Below, piece by piece: positions 4,790 to 5,810 of a DNA stretch of 5,810 nt. Positions within the stretch are counted from its first letter, which is position 1, and each line of letters opens with the position of its first letter. Position numbers and translations under genes: made by a program. The notes under the pieces are model-generated. The model had not been told where the DNA came from and made no database searches. It worked only from the letters and a program-made list of their open reading frames with translations. This stretch comes from JAATGI01 sp050729815 (GTDB lineage Bacteria; Pseudomonadota; Alphaproteobacteria; ATCC43930; CGMCC-115725): positions 1 through 5,810 of the forward strand of contig JBOHLV010000181.1 in the NCBI GenBank assembly GCA_050729815.1, given 5' to 3'.

Positions 4790-5810
4790 ATGCGGATCGC
4801 TGTCATAGGCACGGGATATGTCGGGCTGGTTTCGGGAGCTTGCTTTTCCGAATTCGGCGCCACCGTCATTGGGGTCGATAAGGATGAGGCCAAGATCGCG
4901 CGCCTTGAGCGCGGCGAAATCCCGATCTTCGAGCCCGGGCTCAACCGGCTCGTCGACGCCAACCGCAAGGCCGGGCGGCTGTCCTTTACCACGGATCTCA
5001 AAGCGGCCGTCGCGACAGCCGATGCCGTGTTCATCGCGGTCGGCACGCCGTCCCGGCGCGGCGATGGCCATGCCGATCTTTCCTATGTCTTCGCCGCCGC
5101 GGAGGAGGTCGCCCGGGCGCTCGACGACTATACCGTGATCGTGACCAAATCGACCGTGCCGGTCGGCACCGGTCGGCGGGTCGCCGAGATCGTGCGCCGC
5201 ACCCGGCCCGAAGCGCGGTTCGATGTCGTTTCCAATCCGGAATTCCTGCGCGAGGGCTCGGCGATCCAGGATTTCATGCGCCCCGACCGCGTCGTCATCG
5301 GCGCCGAGAGCGACCGCGCCGCCGCGGTGATGAAGGAACTCTATCGCCCGCTCTATCTCATCGAGGTGCCGATGATCTTCACCTCGCTCGAAACCGCGGA
5401 GCTGACGAAATACGCGGCCAACAGCTTTCTTGCGACCAAAATTTCCTTTGTCAACGAAATCGCCGATCTGTGCGAGCGCGTCGGCGCCGATGTGCAGGAC
5501 GTGGCGCGCGGCATCGGTCTCGATGGCCGCATCGGCGCGAAGTTCCTGCATGCCGGGCCGGGGTTCGGCGGCTCGTGCTTCCCGAAGGACTCGCTGGCCC
5601 TGCTGAAGACTTCGCAGGAATCAGGTGCGCCCACGCGAATCATCGAAGCGGTGGTCTCCGTCAACGAGGCGCGCAAGATCAAGATGGCACAGAAAGTCGA
5701 ACGTGCGTTCGGCAGCGTGAAAGGCATGACAGTTGCCGTCCTCGGCCTCACCTTCAAGCCCAATACCGACGACATGCGGGATGCGCCGAGCCTCGTCATC
5801 GTGCCGCGTC
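4790..5810 (+). CDS. ugd: UDP-glucose 6-dehydrogenase, N-terminal 340 residues; 3' end cut by window edge
   Basis: Oxidises UDP-glucose to UDP-glucuronate with two NAD+ in the cytoplasm, supplying precursors for capsule, exopolysaccharide or lipopolysaccharide sugars. The frame reads from ATG 4790 to the window end without a stop, giving 340 codons of a family usually about 430-450 long. The Rossmann motif GTGYVG (7-12) binds NAD, with an acidic residue (Asp30) at the end of the second strand. AVGTPS, TKSTVPVGTG and SNPEFLREGSA (with Glu151) follow. The central helix carries AANSFLATKISFVNE with Lys217, and FGGSCFPKD carries the catalytic nucleophile Cys263. The C-terminal NDP-binding domain begins with VAVLGLTFKPNTDDMRDAPS before the sequence ends. 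All key residues are present in the visible part. The family shares its fold with GDP-mannose and UDP-ManNAc dehydrogenases, but the motif set fits Ugd best. The gap before it suggests its own transcription unit. Confidence 0.95.
   Translation, partial: MRIAVIGTGYVGLVSGACFSEFGATVIGVDKDEAKIARLERGEIPIFEPGLNRLVDANRKAGRLSFTTDLKAAVATADAVFIAVGTPSRRGDGHADLSYVFAAAEEVARALDDYTVIVTKSTVPVGTGRRVAEIVRRTRPEARFDVVSNPEFLREGSAIQDFMRPDRVVIGAESDRAAAVMKELYRPLYLIEVPMIFTSLETAELTKYAANSFLATKISFVNEIADLCERVGADVQDVARGIGLDGRIGAKFLHAGPGFGGSCFPKDSLALLKTSQESGAPTRIIEAVVSVNEARKIKMAQKVERAFGSVKGMTVAVLGLTFKPNTDDMRDAPSLVIVPR

Noticed and set aside
4766..5551. A 261-codon minus-strand open frame opposite ugd
   Set aside because: The sense strand carries Ugd with all active-site residues; the antisense product is charged, repetitive and unrecognised.

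Overview
The window is compact, GC-rich bacterial chromosome with five genes and almost no spare sequence. The gene set and order (priA divergent from a small transaldolase, then a DUF484 gene and xerC) and the protein character point to an alphaproteobacterium, probably Rhodospirillales-like. That assignment comes from memory of the families, not from a search. I see no mobile element, CRISPR array, rRNA/tRNA gene, prophage or island-like composition.

Layout: bases 1-2180 on the minus strand hold nearly all of priA, the primosomal replication-restart helicase, whose last codons run off the left edge. An 88-base divergent spacer (2181-2268) separates it from a plus-strand run of overlapping genes. 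These are a 226-residue transaldolase-family enzyme (2269-2949), a DUF484 protein (2946-3686, ATGA overlap) and the tyrosine recombinase xerC (3662-4654, 25-base overlap). After a 135-base spacer (4655-4789), the first 340 codons of a UDP-glucose 6-dehydrogenase gene run off the right edge.

How the genes relate: priA and xerC both serve chromosome maintenance (restart of stalled forks and resolution of chromosome dimers at dif). DUF484 is a recurring neighbour of xerC; in E. coli the DUF484 gene yigA lies beside xerC. The transaldolase belongs to the non-oxidative pentose phosphate pathway and appears to share a transcript with DUF484-xerC. Ugd makes UDP-glucuronate for cell-surface polysaccharides and looks like a separate transcription unit.

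The five genes are ordinary and intact as far as they can be seen, and I found no undescribed multi-gene system. The points worth a second look are small and mostly non-coding. They are a perfect 10-bp inverted repeat that includes the priA start codon, an AT-rich palindrome nested in an 8-bp inverted repeat between xerC and ugd, a possible sigma-54 promoter before ugd, a heptamer repeat inside xerC, and active-site residues that argue against a fructose-6-phosphate aldolase label for the transaldolase.
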